Positions 42,346-50,246 of a DNA stretch of 64,000 nt are shown here, piece by piece. The DNA comes from an uncultured Erysipelotrichaceae bacterium. Its GTDB lineage: Bacteria; Bacillota_I; Bacilli_A; Erysipelotrichales; Erysipelotrichaceae. Position numbers and translations under genes: made by a program. Each line of letters opens with the position of its first letter. Position 1 is the stretch's first letter. The notes under the pieces are model-generated. The model was not told where the DNA came from. It worked only from the letters and a program-made list of their open reading frames with translations, and searched no databases. Where the stretch lies: the NCBI GenBank assembly GCA_934725085.1, contig CAKVAL010000005.1, forward strand, positions 1 to 64,000, given 5' to 3'.

Positions 42346-43772
42346 AAAATTTCTCCATTTGTTTCAATTACTTTTTTATACCAATAGAAGCTATCCTTCT
42401 TAATTCTCTTTAAATCGCCGCTTCCATCATTTTGTTTATTAACATATATCATGCCATATCTCTTCTTCATTTCACCAGTTGATGCTGAAACTAAATCGAT
42501 ACAACCCCATGAAGTATAACCCATTACTGGAATACCATCTTTATTGACTGCGTCTAACATTGCCTTAATATGTTCTCTCATATAATCAATACGATATTCA
42601 TCATGAATAGAACCATCTTCTTCTACTTTATCTATTGCACCTAATCCATTTTCTACAATAAATAACGGCTTTTCATAACGATCATATAAGACATTTAAGG
42701 TAAGTCTTAAGCCCAATGGGTCAATTTGCCAACCCCAGTCACTTGCCTTCAAGTAAGGATTGACAACCGCACTAATTACCGCATTACCTCTTGCATGATT
42801 CTTTAAGATTTCAGGATCATTTGAGATACAACGGCTACAGTAATAACTAAAGCTGATAAAGTCTACTGTTCCCTTCTTTAGAATCTCTAGATCATCATCT
42901 TCCATCTTAATCTTGATGCCAGCCTTTTCCATTCTCTTAAGTGCCCATACAGGATACTCGCCACGTGCTTGGACATCAATAAAGAAATAGTTATCACGAT
43001 CTCTTTCCATTGCTGTATAAACATCATCTGGTTTACAAGTATATGGATAGAATTGACCAGCTGCCAACATACAACCCACTTTAGCCTCAGGCATCATTTC
43101 ATGAGCCAACTTAACAGCCTTAGCACTAGCGATTAATTCATGATGAGCTGCTTGATACTTAACCAACTCTTGATCTTCACCTTCTTCAAAGACGATACCT
43201 GCACCCATAAATGGCATATGAAGTAACATATTGATTTCATTGAATGTTAACCAATACTTTACCTTATCGCCATAATTCTTAAATAGAATCTCACATAAGT
43301 GCATAAACGCATCAATCATCCTACGATCTTTCCAACCACCATACTTCTTAATCAAAGCGATTGGTGTATCAAAGTGACAAATAGTAACTAGTGGTTCAAT
43401 ACCTGCTTTCAGACATTCATCAAACACTTCATGATAGAACCTTAGTCCTTCAACGTTGGGTACTTCATCATCACCATTTGGCAAGATACGTGTCCAGGCA
43501 ATAGATAGTCGATAACACTTAAAGCCCATCTCTGCAAACATCTTGATGTCTTCCTTGAAGTGATGATACATGTCAATTGCCTCGTGAGCTGGATAGATAT
43601 GCTTATCATCACACTCTAGCATTTTCATTTGACCTTTGGCTACTTTCATTCGATCTTCGCCAAATGGTACGACGTCGACACTGGATAACCCTCTGCCACC
43701 TTCGTTATAAGCACCTTCACATTGGTTAGCGGCTGTTGCACCGCCCCAAAGGAAGCCTTCTTGCATCTTCAT
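42342..43772 (-). CDS. bglA: 6-phospho-beta-glucosidase (GH1)
   Basis: A 476-residue GH1 enzyme that splits phosphorylated beta-glucosides in the cytoplasm after PTS uptake. N-terminal EGFLWGGATAANQCEGAY, acid/base Glu in WLTFNEINML, and nucleophile in LFIVENGLGA are all present. Residues near the C-terminus (SASTGEMKKRYGMIYV) fit the phospho-binding subgroup. GGGAGG lies 7 nt before ATG. Its promoter carries a palindrome that the divergent GntR regulator probably binds. The PTS gene that should follow is reduced to 25 codons. Confidence 0.92.
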   Translation of the reverse strand: MKMQEGFLWGGATAANQCEGAYNEGGRGLSSVDVVPFGEDRMKVAKGQMKMLECDDKHIYPAHEAIDMYHHFKEDIKMFAEMGFKCYRLSIAWTRILPNGDDEVPNVEGLRFYHEVFDECLKAGIEPLVTICHFDTPIALIKKYGGWKDRRMIDAFMHLCEILFKNYGDKVKYWLTFNEINMLLHMPFMGAGIVFEEGEDQELVKYQAAHHELIASAKAVKLAHEMMPEAKVGCMLAAGQFYPYTCKPDDVYTAMERDRDNYFFIDVQARGEYPVWALKRMEKAGIKIKMEDDDLEILKKGTVDFISFSYYCSRCISNDPEILKNHARGNAVISAVVNPYLKASDWGWQIDPLGLRLTLNVLYDRYEKPLFIVENGLGAIDKVEEDGSIHDEYRIDYMREHIKAMLDAVNKDGIPVMGYTSWGCIDLVSASTGEMKKRYGMIYVNKQNDGSGDLKRIKKDSFYWYKKVIETNGEIL

Positions 43773-43803
43773 TTTTAAACCTCCCGTTTATTTTTACGCC
43801 TTC

Positions 43804-43832
43804 ATAATATCAACATGTTTAAACAAGTGCAA
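43804..43832 (-). promoter_or_regulatory. bglA promoter
   Basis: Minus-strand TTGCAC (43832-43827) and TATTAT (43809-43804) are 17 nt apart. The operator copy at 43812-43828 fills the spacer, so a bound repressor would block the polymerase. Confidence 0.7.
43812..43828. promoter_or_regulatory. GntR operator copy 1
   Basis: AACATGTTTAAACAAGT contains the palindrome TGTTTAAACA and is the exact reverse complement of the copy at 43871-43887. Confidence 0.7.
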
Positions 43833-43870
43833 GTACTTTTTTAACATTTTTGTAAGCCTTTGCAAAATTT

Positions 43871-43887
43871 ACTTGTTTAAACATGTT
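43871..43887. promoter_or_regulatory. GntR operator copy 2
   Basis: ACTTGTTTAAACATGTT lies 4 bp upstream of the -35 box of the GntR gene. With copy 1 it allows regulation of both divergent genes, and the 59-bp centre-to-centre distance could support looping. Confidence 0.7.
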
Positions 43888-43891
43888 TTTA

Positions 43892-43920
43892 TTGAATTTA
43901 TGTTTAGTATTTGATAATAT
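43892..43920 (+). promoter_or_regulatory. Promoter of the GntR regulator gene
   Basis: TTGAAT (43892-43897), 17-nt spacer, TAATAT (43915-43920). The transcript start would lie about 20 nt before the ATG, with AAGAGG inside the leader. Confidence 0.6.
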
Positions 43921-43944
43921 AAACTAATTAGAAGAGGTCTAAAT

Positions 43945-44688
43945 ATGCCAAAATCAAAGTATGAACAAATATATAAGTCATTAAAAAAGAAAATAGATTC
44001 AGGTGAATATAATGAAGGAGCTTACTTGCCTTCTGAGAATACATTAATTCAAATATATGACTGTTCTAGGAATACAGTAAGAAGAGCTGTTTCCCATTTA
44101 ACCATGGAAGGTTATGTTCAACCTCATCATGGCAAGGGTGTTAGAATAATTCATTCTAGTAGTGATAATCAGCCAAAATTTGATTATCTTATTACTGATG
44201 CCGAAGGCGTTTATGCTACAGGTAAAAGATATGGCTTTAGTGTAAGAAATAAAGTTATAGCCTTTGAGGAATTAACAATAGATGAACATTTAGCCCAAAA
44301 GACTGGTTTTCCCAAAGGTATACAAGTCTACTTAATTCAAAGAGTTAGATATATCGATGATGTTGCTAAGATGATTGATACTTCTTTATTAAGAAAAGAT
44401 GTTGTCGGTAAGATGAATGAAAAGATAGCGGAAAAATCATTATTCAATTATTATTCTAAAAATTTAGGAATGGAAATAGCTACTATTAAAAGAAAGATTA
44501 CTATGGTAGAAGCTACTCCTCTTGATGAAAAATATCTAGAATTAGGAGACTTTAATTGTTTACCAATGATCACATCAAGAATCTATAATAACGAAGGAAC
44601 TAAGTTTGAATTCAGTGAATCTCGTAATCGTCCTGATTTGTTTGTGTTTAATTCAATCACTTCAAGATCGCTTGCTCCTAAGAAATAA
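43945..44688 (+). CDS. GntR/HutC-family regulator with UTRA domain
   Basis: Residues 1-70 are a GntR winged helix (YEQIYKSLKKKIDSGEYNEG, YLPSENTLIQIYDCSRNTVR). Residues 90-240 are a UTRA ligand-binding domain (YLIQRVRYIDDVAKMIDTSL). This is the TreR/BglR-like class that senses a phospho-sugar. It is divergent from bglA with two TGTTTAAACA operators between them, so it most likely represses bglA until a phospho-beta-glucoside binds. AAGAGG precedes ATG by 7 nt. Confidence 0.88.
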   Translation: MPKSKYEQIYKSLKKKIDSGEYNEGAYLPSENTLIQIYDCSRNTVRRAVSHLTMEGYVQPHHGKGVRIIHSSSDNQPKFDYLITDAEGVYATGKRYGFSVRNKVIAFEELTIDEHLAQKTGFPKGIQVYLIQRVRYIDDVAKMIDTSLLRKDVVGKMNEKIAEKSLFNYYSKNLGMEIATIKRKITMVEATPLDEKYLELGDFNCLPMITSRIYNNEGTKFEFSESRNRPDLFVFNSITSRSLAPKK

Positions 44689-44712
44689 GTTGGTATAATA
44701 GCCAACTTTTTT
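44687..44712 (+). terminator. Terminator after the GntR gene
   Basis: AAGTTGG (44687-44693) pairs with CCAACTT (44702-44708) around an 8-nt loop, followed by four T. Confidence 0.8.
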
Positions 44713-44723
44713 AATTAAAGTTG

Positions 44724-44775
44724 TTGACTAATAATGGCTATATGATATATTAGTATATGAATGAATGTTCATATA
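44724..44775 (+). promoter_or_regulatory. Metal-efflux operon promoter and ArsR/SmtB-type operator
   Basis: TTGACT (44724-44729) and TATATT (44746-44751) are 16 nt apart. Directly after, TATATGAA (44754-44761) and TTCATATA (44768-44775) form an inverted repeat with a 6-nt spacer over the transcription start. This resembles CzrA/SmtB operators, so the ArsR protein encoded in the same operon probably represses it when metal-free. Confidence 0.8.
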
Positions 44776-44796
44776 TTACATTGGAGGAAAAGAAAT

Positions 44797-45015
44797 ATGA
44801 AAAAGACTTATAAGATTGAAGTAGATTGTGCAAACTGTGCAAATAAAATGGAAGAAGCCGCTAAGAAAACAAAGGGTGTAAAGGATGCGGTTGTAAATTT
44901 CATGACTTTAAAGATGATTGTTGAATTTGAAGAAGGTGCTGATATTAAGGAAACTATGGCAACTGTTCTTAAAAACTGTAAGGCTGTAGAAGACGATTGC
45001 GAGATTTATTTATAA
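44797..45015 (+). CDS. Heavy-metal-associated (HMA) domain protein
   Basis: A 72-residue HMA chaperone-like protein with the metal motif DCANCANKM near residue 10 and a ferredoxin-like fold (KDAVVNFMTLKMIVEFEEGA). It would hand metal to the ATPase encoded 1 nt after it. ATG at 44797 is chosen because GGAGG lies 9 nt upstream; the longer ORF start at 44761 falls in the operator. The acidic C-terminus EDDCEI carries another cysteine. Confidence 0.88.
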   Translation: MKKTYKIEVDCANCANKMEEAAKKTKGVKDAVVNFMTLKMIVEFEEGADIKETMATVLKNCKAVEDDCEIYL

Positions 45016-45016
45016 G

Positions 45017-46888
45017 ATGACCAAGAAACAAAAGAAAAATCTATATAGGATAATTAGTGCCTTAGTCATCTATGTTGTGTTAAGAATTATAAATGTAGAG
45101 AATCCTTACTTAGATTTCTTTCTATATTTAATTCCATATCTAATAGTTGGTTATGATGTTTTAAAAGGCGCAATACATGGCATTTTAAACAAACAAGTAT
45201 TTGATGAGAACTTCTTAATGGCAGTAGCTACTGTAGGTGCTATAGGCTTGGGCGATTATCCTGAAGCTGTTGCGGTTATGTTGTTTTACCAAATTGGGGA
45301 ACTTTTCCAAAGTTATGCCGTAGGTAAATCACGTAAAAATATCTCAAATTTAATGGATATTAGACCTGACTATGCCAATATTGAAAAAGATGGTGAACTT
45401 GTAAGAGTCGATCCAGATGAAGTAGAAATTGGTGATATTATCACGGTTGTGGTTGGTGAAAAGATTCCTTTGGATGGTATTGTGGTTGAAGGCACTTCTT
45501 CACTTAATACTAGTGCTCTAACAGGTGAATCTAAGCCAAGAAGTGTAAAAGTTAATGATGAGGTAATTTCAGGTTGTATCAATATGGAATCACCTTTAAA
45601 GATTAAGACTACTAAGGACTTTGGTGAATCAACTGTATCTAAGATTCTAGATTTAGTCGAAAATGCTACAAGTGCTAAGTCAAAGTCAGAAAACTTTATC
45701 ACAAAGTTTGCCCACTACTATACACCTATTGTATGTTATAGCGCCTTGGCTGTTGCCATATTACCGCCACTTGTAAATGGTCTTATCTTGGGTAATGGCT
45801 ATGATTGGTCAACATGGCTAATCAGAGCTCTTACTTTCCTAGTTGTATCATGCCCTTGTGCTATAGTTATCTCTATCCCATTGTCTTTCTTTGGAGGCAT
45901 TGGTGGTGCTAGTTCTCAGGGTGTACTTGTAAAAGGTTCTAACTATCTTGAACAATTATCTAAGGTTAAGATTGTGGCCTTTGATAAGACAGGAACGATG
46001 ACTAAGGGCATCTTTGAAGTAACTACTATTCACAACAATGAATTTAGTGAAGAAGAATTACTTGATTATGCAGCACATGGTGAAATCTTTACTACCCACC
46101 CTATTGGTAAATCTATCATTAAGGAATATGGTAAGCCTCTTAATAAGACAAGAGTTAAGTCAGTAAAAGAAATTCCTGGCAAGGGTATTAAAGCTATTAT
46201 TGATGATAAAACGGTTCTTATTGGTAATGAGAAGTTAATGAATGAATATGGTGTTTCAATCATTGAATGCCATGATGAGGGAACAATAGTTCACTTAGCA
46301 TTAGATAACCATTATAAGGGTCATATACATATTGGTGATGTGATTAAGCCAACAAGTGAAAAAGCGATTTCTGAATTAAAGAAAATTGGTATTAGATTAA
46401 CAGTAATGTTGACGGGTGATGAGAAACATGTTGGTGAAAATGTTGCCAAGAAATTAAATATCGATAGAGTTTATACTGAACTTTTACCTCAAGATAAGGT
46501 ATCTAAGGTTGAAGAGCTATTAAAAGATAAAAAAGAAGATGAAGTTTTAGCCTTTGTAGGTGATGGTATCAATGATGCCCCAGTATTAAGCTTAGCTGAC
46601 ATTGGTATTGCGATGGGTGCCTTAGGTAGTGATGCCGCAATTGAAGCAGCTGATATAGTCTTAATGGATGATGATCCTTTAAAGATTGCTAAGGCTATTA
46701 AGATTGCCAAGAAGTGTATGAGAATTGTCTATGAAAATATCATCTTTGCGATTGGTGTTAAGGTAGTGTGTTTAATCTTAACCGCAATAGGCATTACTAA
46801 TATGTGGATTGCCATCTTCGCGGATGTAGGTGTCATGGTAATTTGTGTGCTTAATGCGATTAGATCTTTGAATGTGAAGAGACTTTAA
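45017..46888 (+). CDS. P1B-type heavy-metal transporting ATPase
   Basis: A 623-residue metal exporter in the cytoplasmic membrane. The actuator loop is TGES, the membrane metal site is SCPCAIVISIPL, the phosphorylated Asp lies in DKTGTMTKG, the nucleotide-binding HP motif is THPIGKSI, and the hinge is GDGINDAP. The CPC followed by SIPL-like context points to zinc/cadmium/lead (ZntA/CadA) export. Its own N-terminal HMA domain is absent; the separate HMA protein upstream may replace it. It is followed 1 nt later by the ArsR regulator. Confidence 0.92.
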   Translation: MTKKQKKNLYRIISALVIYVVLRIINVENPYLDFFLYLIPYLIVGYDVLKGAIHGILNKQVFDENFLMAVATVGAIGLGDYPEAVAVMLFYQIGELFQSYAVGKSRKNISNLMDIRPDYANIEKDGELVRVDPDEVEIGDIITVVVGEKIPLDGIVVEGTSSLNTSALTGESKPRSVKVNDEVISGCINMESPLKIKTTKDFGESTVSKILDLVENATSAKSKSENFITKFAHYYTPIVCYSALAVAILPPLVNGLILGNGYDWSTWLIRALTFLVVSCPCAIVISIPLSFFGGIGGASSQGVLVKGSNYLEQLSKVKIVAFDKTGTMTKGIFEVTTIHNNEFSEEELLDYAAHGEIFTTHPIGKSIIKEYGKPLNKTRVKSVKEIPGKGIKAIIDDKTVLIGNEKLMNEYGVSIIECHDEGTIVHLALDNHYKGHIHIGDVIKPTSEKAISELKKIGIRLTVMLTGDEKHVGENVAKKLNIDRVYTELLPQDKVSKVEELLKDKKEDEVLAFVGDGINDAPVLSLADIGIAMGALGSDAAIEAADIVLMDDDPLKIAKAIKIAKKCMRIVYENIIFAIGVKVVCLILTAIGITNMWIAIFADVGVMVICVLNAIRSLNVKRL

Positions 46889-46889
46889 T

Positions 46890-47174
46890 ATGATTAGTGA
46901 AGATAATATTTATAATCTAGCCGAATTATTTAAAGTATTTGGCGATTCAACTAGAATCAGAATCTTACTGTTGCTTCAGGAAAAAGAAGCAAGTGTCAAT
47001 GAAATAGCTAATGAACTAAATATGAATCAATCAGCTATTTCTCATCAATTAAAGAATCTTAAGCACTCAAAACTGATTAAAAATAGACGTGAAGGTCAAA
47101 CAATCTACTACTCTTTAGATGATGACCATGTCTATAAAATTATTGAAATGGGGCTTGCCCATGTAGACGAATAG
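46890..47174 (+). CDS. ArsR/SmtB-family metal-sensing repressor
   Basis: A 94-residue winged helix protein (ASVNEIANELNMNQSAISHQ, LKHSKLIKNRREGQ). In CzrA-type sensors zinc sits between alpha-5 helices through Asp, His, His, His. Here the helix reads DDHVYKIIEMGLAHVDE, giving D-x-H, a His 11 residues later and Glu in place of the last His. It probably senses zinc or cadmium. It autoregulates through the palindrome upstream of the HMA gene. Confidence 0.88.
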   Translation: MISEDNIYNLAELFKVFGDSTRIRILLLLQEKEASVNEIANELNMNQSAISHQLKNLKHSKLIKNRREGQTIYYSLDDDHVYKIIEMGLAHVDE

Positions 47175-47182
47175 ATAGATAT

Positions 47183-47611
47183 ATGAAATATATAGGTTTA
47201 GATTTAGGAAGTGTTACCTGTGGCATTTCCAAAAGCGATACAGGGGTTATTGCCCAAGCGGTCAAGACAATCAGATTCAAGCCAGATGACTATGATGAAT
47301 GTTTTGATAAATTATTAGACTTCTTTGAGAAAGAATATACACCAGACTTAATTGTAGTAGGCTATCCCCTATTAGAAAATGATGATGTAGGTCCTAAGGC
47401 TCAATTATGTGCTGATTTTGCACGAGTCCTAGAAGAAGAAACCGGCATTAAGTGTGTTCTTCAAGATGAAAGAAATACTACTAAAGATTCACATGAATTC
47501 TTAATCAATAACTTCGATATGTCTCGTAAAAAGAGAAAGAAGATTATTGACCAACAAGCAGCTGTTCGTATCTTACAGTATTGGCTTGATGCGAATAGAA
47601 ATAAACAATAA
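47183..47611 (+). CDS. ruvX: RuvX/YqgF, Holliday junction resolvase-like pre-16S rRNA nuclease
   Basis: A 142-residue RNase H-like protein. MKYIGLDLGSVTCGISKSD holds the first catalytic Asp, VVGYPL the middle strand, DERNTTKDS the Glu/Asp region, and KIIDQQAAVRILQYWLD the last Asp helix. The family processes the 5' end of 16S rRNA precursor. It lies 8 nt after the ArsR gene, perhaps read from the same mRNA, which is an accidental-looking association. Confidence 0.9.
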   Translation: MKYIGLDLGSVTCGISKSDTGVIAQAVKTIRFKPDDYDECFDKLLDFFEKEYTPDLIVVGYPLLENDDVGPKAQLCADFARVLEEETGIKCVLQDERNTTKDSHEFLINNFDMSRKKRKKIIDQQAAVRILQYWLDANRNKQ

Positions 47612-47615
47612 GTAA

Positions 47616-47647
47616 TAATAATGGTGAGCACATGCTCACCATTATTA
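47616..47647. terminator. Bidirectional terminator
   Basis: TAATAATGGTGAGC (47616-47629) pairs with GCTCACCATTATTA (47634-47647), 14 bp around ACAT. It separates ruvX from the convergent lipoprotein gene. Confidence 0.8.
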
Positions 47648-48388
47648 ATAATTCATTGATCTAAATTTATTTTCAATACCACCATTATCTTCAACGACCT
47701 TCAACATTAGATTCTGTATCCAAATATAATCATCATCATTTATACAGTAAGAGCCAATACATCCAGTATCATGCAACATCACAAGTTTGTCATCAATATT
47801 ATTTCTTTCTACACCAAGATAATCCTTATCTATTTGTTTTAAAAGAATATTTGAGCCATCTTTAAAGGTAAATTCTACACATTTATAAGCATTTAAAATA
47901 GAATCATCATCAAATTCTTTAATATCTACAATATCTAAAGAAAGATAGTCCAAAAAATCATCTATCGTAAAAATATTTCCATCCTTAAAATAATCTAATT
48001 CATCCTTCTTTATCTTTGAACTCTTTAAACATTCAATGATTCTCTTATCAGTATTTTTACTTAATAATAAGTTATCAAAGACATAGTACTTGTCATATAA
48101 GTTAATACTTCCTTCTTTATCTTTAAACAACAAATTTACTGGATAAGCCTTCAAACTATATTTAATATTATTCAAGACAATTAACTCATATTCATTATCA
48201 CCTATTGTATATGTATATAAGTTTTCATTGTTATTCATAGAATCAACCACAAAACCATGATATGCAAGATAAGTATTAAAGTCGTTATAATCAAAATACT
48301 CTCCTGTATATTCTTCTAAGACTGTTTTGTTGGAACAAGATACTAAGCAAATTAGTAATAGAACTAAGAATATTATCTTTCTTTTCAT
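47645..48388 (-). CDS. Hypothetical lipoprotein
   Basis: About 247 residues. The signal peptide MKRKIIFLVLLLICLVSC ends in a lipobox with Cys18, so the protein should be lipid-anchored outside the membrane. The mature part is rich in Asp, Asn and Tyr and shows no domain I recognise. ATG at 48388 follows GGGGTGG at 5 nt; a GTG at 48397 overlaps that site. It is a single-gene unit. Confidence 0.72.
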   Translation of the reverse strand: MKRKIIFLVLLLICLVSCSNKTVLEEYTGEYFDYNDFNTYLAYHGFVVDSMNNNENLYTYTIGDNEYELIVLNNIKYSLKAYPVNLLFKDKEGSINLYDKYYVFDNLLLSKNTDKRIIECLKSSKIKKDELDYFKDGNIFTIDDFLDYLSLDIVDIKEFDDDSILNAYKCVEFTFKDGSNILLKQIDKDYLGVERNNIDDKLVMLHDTGCIGSYCINDDDYIWIQNLMLKVVEDNGGIENKFRSMNY

Positions 48389-48474
48389 AATAGCCACCCC
48401 TTTTTCTTAATTATACATAAATATCTTAAAAAACAGTTCTAAGGTGTATTTGAATATATCATTTAAAGAAAAGT

Positions 48475-48498
48475 AATGGTGAGCATATACTCACCATT
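48475..48498 (-). terminator. Terminator after the aminotransferase gene
   Basis: AATGGTGAG (48475-48483) pairs with CTCACCATT (48490-48498) around a 6-nt loop. Its stem resembles the terminator at 47616-47647. Confidence 0.7.
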
Positions 48499-48502
48499 GT
48501 TA

Positions 48503-49669
48503 CTAAATACTTAATTCAATATCTTTAATCTTTTTAGCTAGGCCGCTAACCTTATCAAGTGGTGTAGAACATAAGCCTACTCTAATTCCTTTATTAACCT
48601 TTACGCAGTAGATATGGTTTTCAATTAATAAAGCATGTAGCTTATCTCTAAATTCATTATCATACTTAATAGTCACAAAGAAGCCATCATTATATGGATA
48701 TAGATTCAAGCCTACTTCATTACTTTCTTTAATGAATAGTTCTGTTCTTTGTCTTAATAGATCACGATATTCATTTAATTCAGCTTTAAATTCATCAAAA
48801 TGATTATTCAAGACATTAGTGATCGCAATCATCGATCCATTATTACAGCTTCCATAAGATGTTCTGATATGCTTCTCACATTGATTAATAAACAAGTCTA
48901 CAAATTCCTTGTTTTTATTAATAATAATTAAAGCACCAAGTCTTTGGCCATAATATGAGAAAGTCTTTGAACAAGATGCAGCCACAAAAGTTAAAACATG
49001 CTCACCCATCTCACCAATCAAAGATAAATAATCCTTATAATCAGGACTATATGCATAATCAATATAAGCTATATCATTCAAAAGGATTGCTTCCTTTGTT
49101 TCATTTAAAGTCTTAGTAATCTTCTTCCAATCATCAAAAGAATAAGATAAACCACATGGATTTTCACATGGTGAATTAATTACCACAAAAGGTCTTTCAT
49201 TCTCTTTGATTAATGTGCATAGTTGTTCTACATCATATGGATCATAAACTAAAGCCTTAAGATTTCTTTCAACTAACATTTGTCTATAGTTACCCCAAGC
49301 AATCTCAGGGATAATTACTGTATCATCTTCATTTAGACATAAATCCAAGGCTAGTGCGATACCACCCGTACCACCTGCAACCGCAACTGCCTCACCATTA
49401 CACTTATCTTCTAAAACGAACTTAGTAATAGCTTCTCTAAAGTCAGGATTGCCACATGGACTTTTCGCATAAGCTGTCTTTTCAGCACTTGTTAATTCAT
49501 CGTAACATTTGTAGACACTCTTAAAACAGGCAATCTTTCCATCTTCACCACATAATGAGCCAATAGTAGCGTTAATAGTACTTGGATCATTATCAGCCTT
49601 AGCTAGACCAGATACCGCAAATACGGCGTCTTTAAAAATTGACAATTCTTTATTCTTCTTAAAAAACAT
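48503..49669 (-). CDS. PLP-dependent aminotransferase, class I/II
   Basis: About 388 residues of fold type I. AGGTGGIALALDLCL near 105 binds the cofactor phosphate, NSPCENPCGLSY near 165 holds the conserved Asn/Pro region, and the PLP lysine lies in ASCSKTFSYYGQRLGALI near 240, a pattern shared with aromatic/aspartate aminotransferases. Donor and acceptor are not fixed. ATG at 49669 has GAGGG 8 nt upstream; an ATG at 49684 is possible. It is divergent from the cyclophilin gene. Confidence 0.85.
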   Translation of the reverse strand: MFFKKNKELSIFKDAVFAVSGLAKADNDPSTINATIGSLCGEDGKIACFKSVYKCYDELTSAEKTAYAKSPCGNPDFREAITKFVLEDKCNGEAVAVAGGTGGIALALDLCLNEDDTVIIPEIAWGNYRQMLVERNLKALVYDPYDVEQLCTLIKENERPFVVINSPCENPCGLSYSFDDWKKITKTLNETKEAILLNDIAYIDYAYSPDYKDYLSLIGEMGEHVLTFVAASCSKTFSYYGQRLGALIIINKNKEFVDLFINQCEKHIRTSYGSCNNGSMIAITNVLNNHFDEFKAELNEYRDLLRQRTELFIKESNEVGLNLYPYNDGFFVTIKYDNEFRDKLHALLIENHIYCVKVNKGIRVGLCSTPLDKVSGLAKKIKDIELSI

Positions 49670-49702
49670 ATTCTTTACCCTCATAGTAATATATTACAAC
49701 TT

Positions 49703-49732
49703 TTGTATTTTAAAAAGATAGTTTAATATTAT
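49703..49732 (+). promoter_or_regulatory. Cyclophilin gene promoter
   Basis: TTGTAT (49703-49708) and TATTAT (49727-49732) are 18 nt apart. A strong GGGGAGG site follows before the ATG. Confidence 0.5.
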
Positions 49733-49750
49733 AAGGGGAGGAATTTATAT

Positions 49751-50221
49751 ATGTTAGTAATTGAAATGAACGATGGAAAAGTGATGAAGTTTGAACTAGA
49801 TCCAGAGAATGCTCCTATCACTTGTGCTAATATGGAAAAATTAGCTAACGAAGGATTCTATGATGGTTTAATCTTCCACCGTATTATCAAAGATTTTATG
49901 ATCCAAGGTGGTGACCCACAAGGTACTGGTATCGGTGGTTCTGATGAAGAAATCAAGGGTGAATTCATTGGCAACGGTGTTGTGAATAAGCATAAGCATA
50001 AAAGAGGTACTATCTCTATGGCACGTGCTCAAGATCCAAACAGTGCATCATCACAATTCTTTATCTGCCATGTAGATACACCATTCTTAGATGGTCAATA
50101 TGCTGCATTTGGTGATATGGTAGAAGGCTTTGAAGTCTTAGATGAACTTGCTAGTGTCAAGACAAGCTTCAACGATAGGCCAGTTAATCCACCAGTAATC
50201 AAAACAATTTACGTTAAATAA
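49751..50221 (+). CDS. Cyclophilin-type peptidyl-prolyl isomerase
   Basis: A 156-residue single-domain cyclophilin that speeds prolyl isomerisation during protein folding. FHRIIKDFMIQGGDPQGTG is the catalytic strand with the key Arg, followed by SMARAQDPNSASSQFFICH and FLDGQYAAFG. No signal peptide, so it is cytoplasmic. GGGGAGG stands 8 nt before ATG. It is a single-gene unit. Confidence 0.93.
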   Translation: MLVIEMNDGKVMKFELDPENAPITCANMEKLANEGFYDGLIFHRIIKDFMIQGGDPQGTGIGGSDEEIKGEFIGNGVVNKHKHKRGTISMARAQDPNSASSQFFICHVDTPFLDGQYAAFGDMVEGFEVLDELASVKTSFNDRPVNPPVIKTIYVK

Positions 50222-50244
50222 AAGGAAACATTTCGTTTCCTTTT
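50220..50244. terminator. Bidirectional terminator
   Basis: AAAAGGAAAC (50220-50229) pairs with GTTTCCTTTT (50235-50244) around ATTTC, between the cyclophilin gene and convergent sdaA. Confidence 0.88.
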
Positions 50245-50246
50245 AT

